From contig NC_034424.1 in NCBI RefSeq assembly GCF_002078875.1, forward strand, positions 5,317,566-5,381,565: a stretch of DNA of 64,000 bases, read 5' to 3'. The stretch is from Numida meleagris (taxonomy: Eukaryota; Chordata; Aves; Galliformes; Numididae). Below the pieces are notes generated by a model. That model saw nothing but the letters and a program-made list of their open reading frames with translations. It did no database searches and was not told where the DNA came from. A program made the translations under genes and the position numbers. Numbering within the stretch: the first letter of the stretch is position 1; each line of letters starts with the position of its first letter. Shown in pieces: positions 61,971-64,000 of the stretch.

Positions 61971-63260
61971 TTCCGCTCCAGCCCCTCTGCACACACCCAT
62001 CCCATGTCATTCCTCACTGTCTGCCCGTAATTTGGTTGTTCGCTGCTCTTTATACTCTGGAGTGCATATCGTTGGTGTATATCTATGTCATATTTTCTCA
62101 AAAATCTATTAAATTCTCTTCATTGCTCCCAGGACATAAAGGGAAATAGTGGCTGAAGGATGCTTTCTGTATGAGTATGAAATATCGTCTAATTAGCAAG
62201 CAGAGACGGCCACAAGATGAGCAGAGAGAGGTGTGCAGGTTCCTTTAGGTTTGTCCACAATGTGATTTTCTGGTGTCACATCATTTAGAAGCACAGCAAG
62301 TTCAGCATGTGGCAGCTTCCCTATCCTTGGCTGGAGACTGGAGGGCTGCAGCTGTGGGTTGGGGTGCCGTGGGTGTGGGGGCTGAGCGGTGATGACTTTG
62401 TCATCCCATTATCTGGGTGCAAACCCAAAGGGGAGCCTGGGAGGGTTCCCCAGATCTTCCCACTTCATTTGTATTGATGAAGAGTGGAAGCACATCCCAA
62501 AGTTTATCTGGGAAGCCCGCATCTCTGCAGCTTTTCTAATTATCCATCCCCCCACTGTGTTTGTTCTGTTCTCCCCAACAATTCCTCCTTTTTGCTGGCA
62601 GCAGCCAATGCCGTGAACCACGGAGAGCAGCTTCACAGTGCTCCCGCTCAACCTGCAGCAGGGATCTCTGAAAATAGCTGGTGCGTTTGCCCTTTTGCAG
62701 AGAGCACCCAGGGATGAGGATTTTGCAACTCAGCTTGCAGTGTGGAGCGGGGCGTGGGGGGTTTTGCTACGGCTGCATTTTTATCGATGCGGGTTGTTTG
62801 CACAGTGTGCGAATCCCTGGTAGCAGCCAGAGCACGGCAGGTTCCTCTGCACCGAGTTTCAGAATCCCATGGCCACCATCCAGACAGCCCCACAGCAGCT
62901 CTGTGGGGTCGCGCTGCCCACCTCTTCCTTTCCCCTACATTTTCCTGGGGAAACCCCGCTCGTGGCTGCAGGGGATGGATGCAGAGACCCCAGCGTGAAG
63001 CAGTCTTCCTTGCAGGGGATTTGACACCTGAATAGCTGGGTGATGTCTAGGAGGAATTAAACAGCGCTGATTTTATCTCAGATGTCAATCTGGAAGATTA
63101 AGGACTTTTTCTTGAGGGATAGAGGATGGTGGTATTTTAGGGGCATATAAACTTTGAAAATACCCTGTGGCATCTATGTTAATGCATCTTCCTGCATTAT
63201 TAAAATTCCTTACAGACTTCCAAACAACTCACAGTTTGGGCTCTAAAATGCTGGTACAGG
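61971..63260. other. Intergenic DNA, no gene seen
   Basis: Unique sequence. 62010-62220 and 63040-63230 are AT-richer and might be conserved non-coding DNA. No gene recognised. Confidence 0.5.
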
Positions 63261-63284
63261 CAGATCTGTGTGGGGGCAAAGCTC

Positions 63285-63330
63285 GGTGACTCCGTGCGCT
63301 CGGTGCTATAAAGCAGACGCTCTCCCCTGC
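63285..63330 (+). promoter_or_regulatory. Candidate TATA promoter
   Basis: TATAAAG (63307-63313) lies in a GC-richer context after GGTGACTCCG (AP-1-like) and is followed by CpG-containing sequence. Spacing would place a start near 63338. No known gene follows within the window. Confidence 0.22.
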
Positions 63331-64000
63331 CTTCTTGCAGCCTTACATGCTGCAGGCAGTTCTCTGCTCACACCCGAACCCACCCGCTTCTCGCTCATCC
63401 CACTCCTTTGACTCCCAGCTCTGGAGCTGTCTCGGGCTCTCGGCACGTCCGATGCCTCGGCTGCCAGGAGTTTGCTCTCCAACTGCTTCCCGGCCCCCTC
63501 GTGCATGTGGGCACGGAGGGGGGGGGCCGTGGGAGCGGGGAAGGATGAACAGCAGGAGAGTCTTCAGGGAAGGGATGGGGGAAGCAAGAAGGGGGGAGCA
63601 GAAGTGAGAACAGGGAGGAGGAGGGAGAAAGGATGCTGCCTTGTCTGTTCTCAGATTTTATATTGGTTGAATCGCACTGGGTTAGTTAAAACTGGTGCAG
63701 AGCTGCCTTCCCCTCCCCTTTCCTCCAGGCAGGCACTTGCATTTGGGGTTGAATGCCTTAATTCACTTCAGCTTCAACCTGCTCCTGATTGACTTGCACC
63801 ACATGGAAAGAAGCTCAGCTTCCCAAGCAAGCAGCAGCAGCGGTTGCAAAATTGCACCTTAAGTTAAGTCAGTGTGATTGTGTGCATAAAGAAACCTTGA
63901 GCCTGGTGCAGACGTGTGCGGGGATAACTGCAAAGGGCTTGTGCTGTGCAGTTCCGAGTCTGGGCTGTTCTTTTTGGCTTGGCTTTGGGCTGAGCATGTT
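63331..64000. other. Window end: GC-rich then purine-rich, no gene seen
   Basis: 63530-63635 is almost purely purine on the plus strand (G-rich runs), preceded by a run of ten G near 63516. The remainder is unique sequence with no recognisable exon. Confidence 0.5.

Noticed and set aside
2216..64000. Coding exons of neighbouring genes such as PTPA, NTMT1 or PRRX2
   Set aside because: No peptide in any frame matched what I know of these proteins.

Overview
The window looks like a piece of bird genome, probably a galliform-like avian macro- or microchromosome segment; the species cannot be fixed from the sequence. Three things point to a bird. There are many CR1 LINE 3' ends with the typical avian terminus (near-copies of ATTCTATG). 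Background DNA is GC-rich with few repeats. The one recognisable gene is a clear vertebrate IER5L orthologue. There are no operons, bacterial genes, CRISPR arrays, tRNA/rRNA genes or viral insertions that I can support.

Layout. Positions 1-2215 are a CpG island with the single-exon gene IER5L on the minus strand (CDS 55-1050, complete; most of its 3' UTR lies outside the window). A 601-base run of N (1223-1823) removes most of its 5' UTR and the start site. A TATA box, GC boxes and CCAAT boxes on the far side of the gap mark the promoter. From about 2.2 kb to 64 kb I found no exon chain that can be assigned to a known protein. This is non-coding DNA upstream of IER5L, consistent with the gene-poor interval I recall upstream of this gene in mammals.

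The intergenic part holds two kinds of structure. (a) Interspersed repeats: about eleven CR1 fragments, with a same-orientation cluster at 24.7-27.3 kb; four decayed MIR-type SINEs; a probable L2-type reverse-transcriptase remnant near 37.2 kb; an old self-complementary repeat near 60.6 kb; and a clean 19-bp minisatellite at 50129-50329. (b) AT-rich blocks against the GC-rich background, mainly between 32.4 and 50.8 kb, with homeodomain/POU/MEF2/TCF-like motifs and two notable perfect inverted repeats (42230-42246 and 42883-42907). These resemble conserved non-coding regulatory elements, but conservation cannot be tested here. GC-rich promoter-like patches occur near 6.8, 26.3, 49.5-50.0 and 63.3 kb.

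No new multi-gene system is evident. The most useful leads are the possible enhancer landscape, the unassigned CpG-rich patches (one with a well-formed 58-nt exon candidate) and the inverted repeats.
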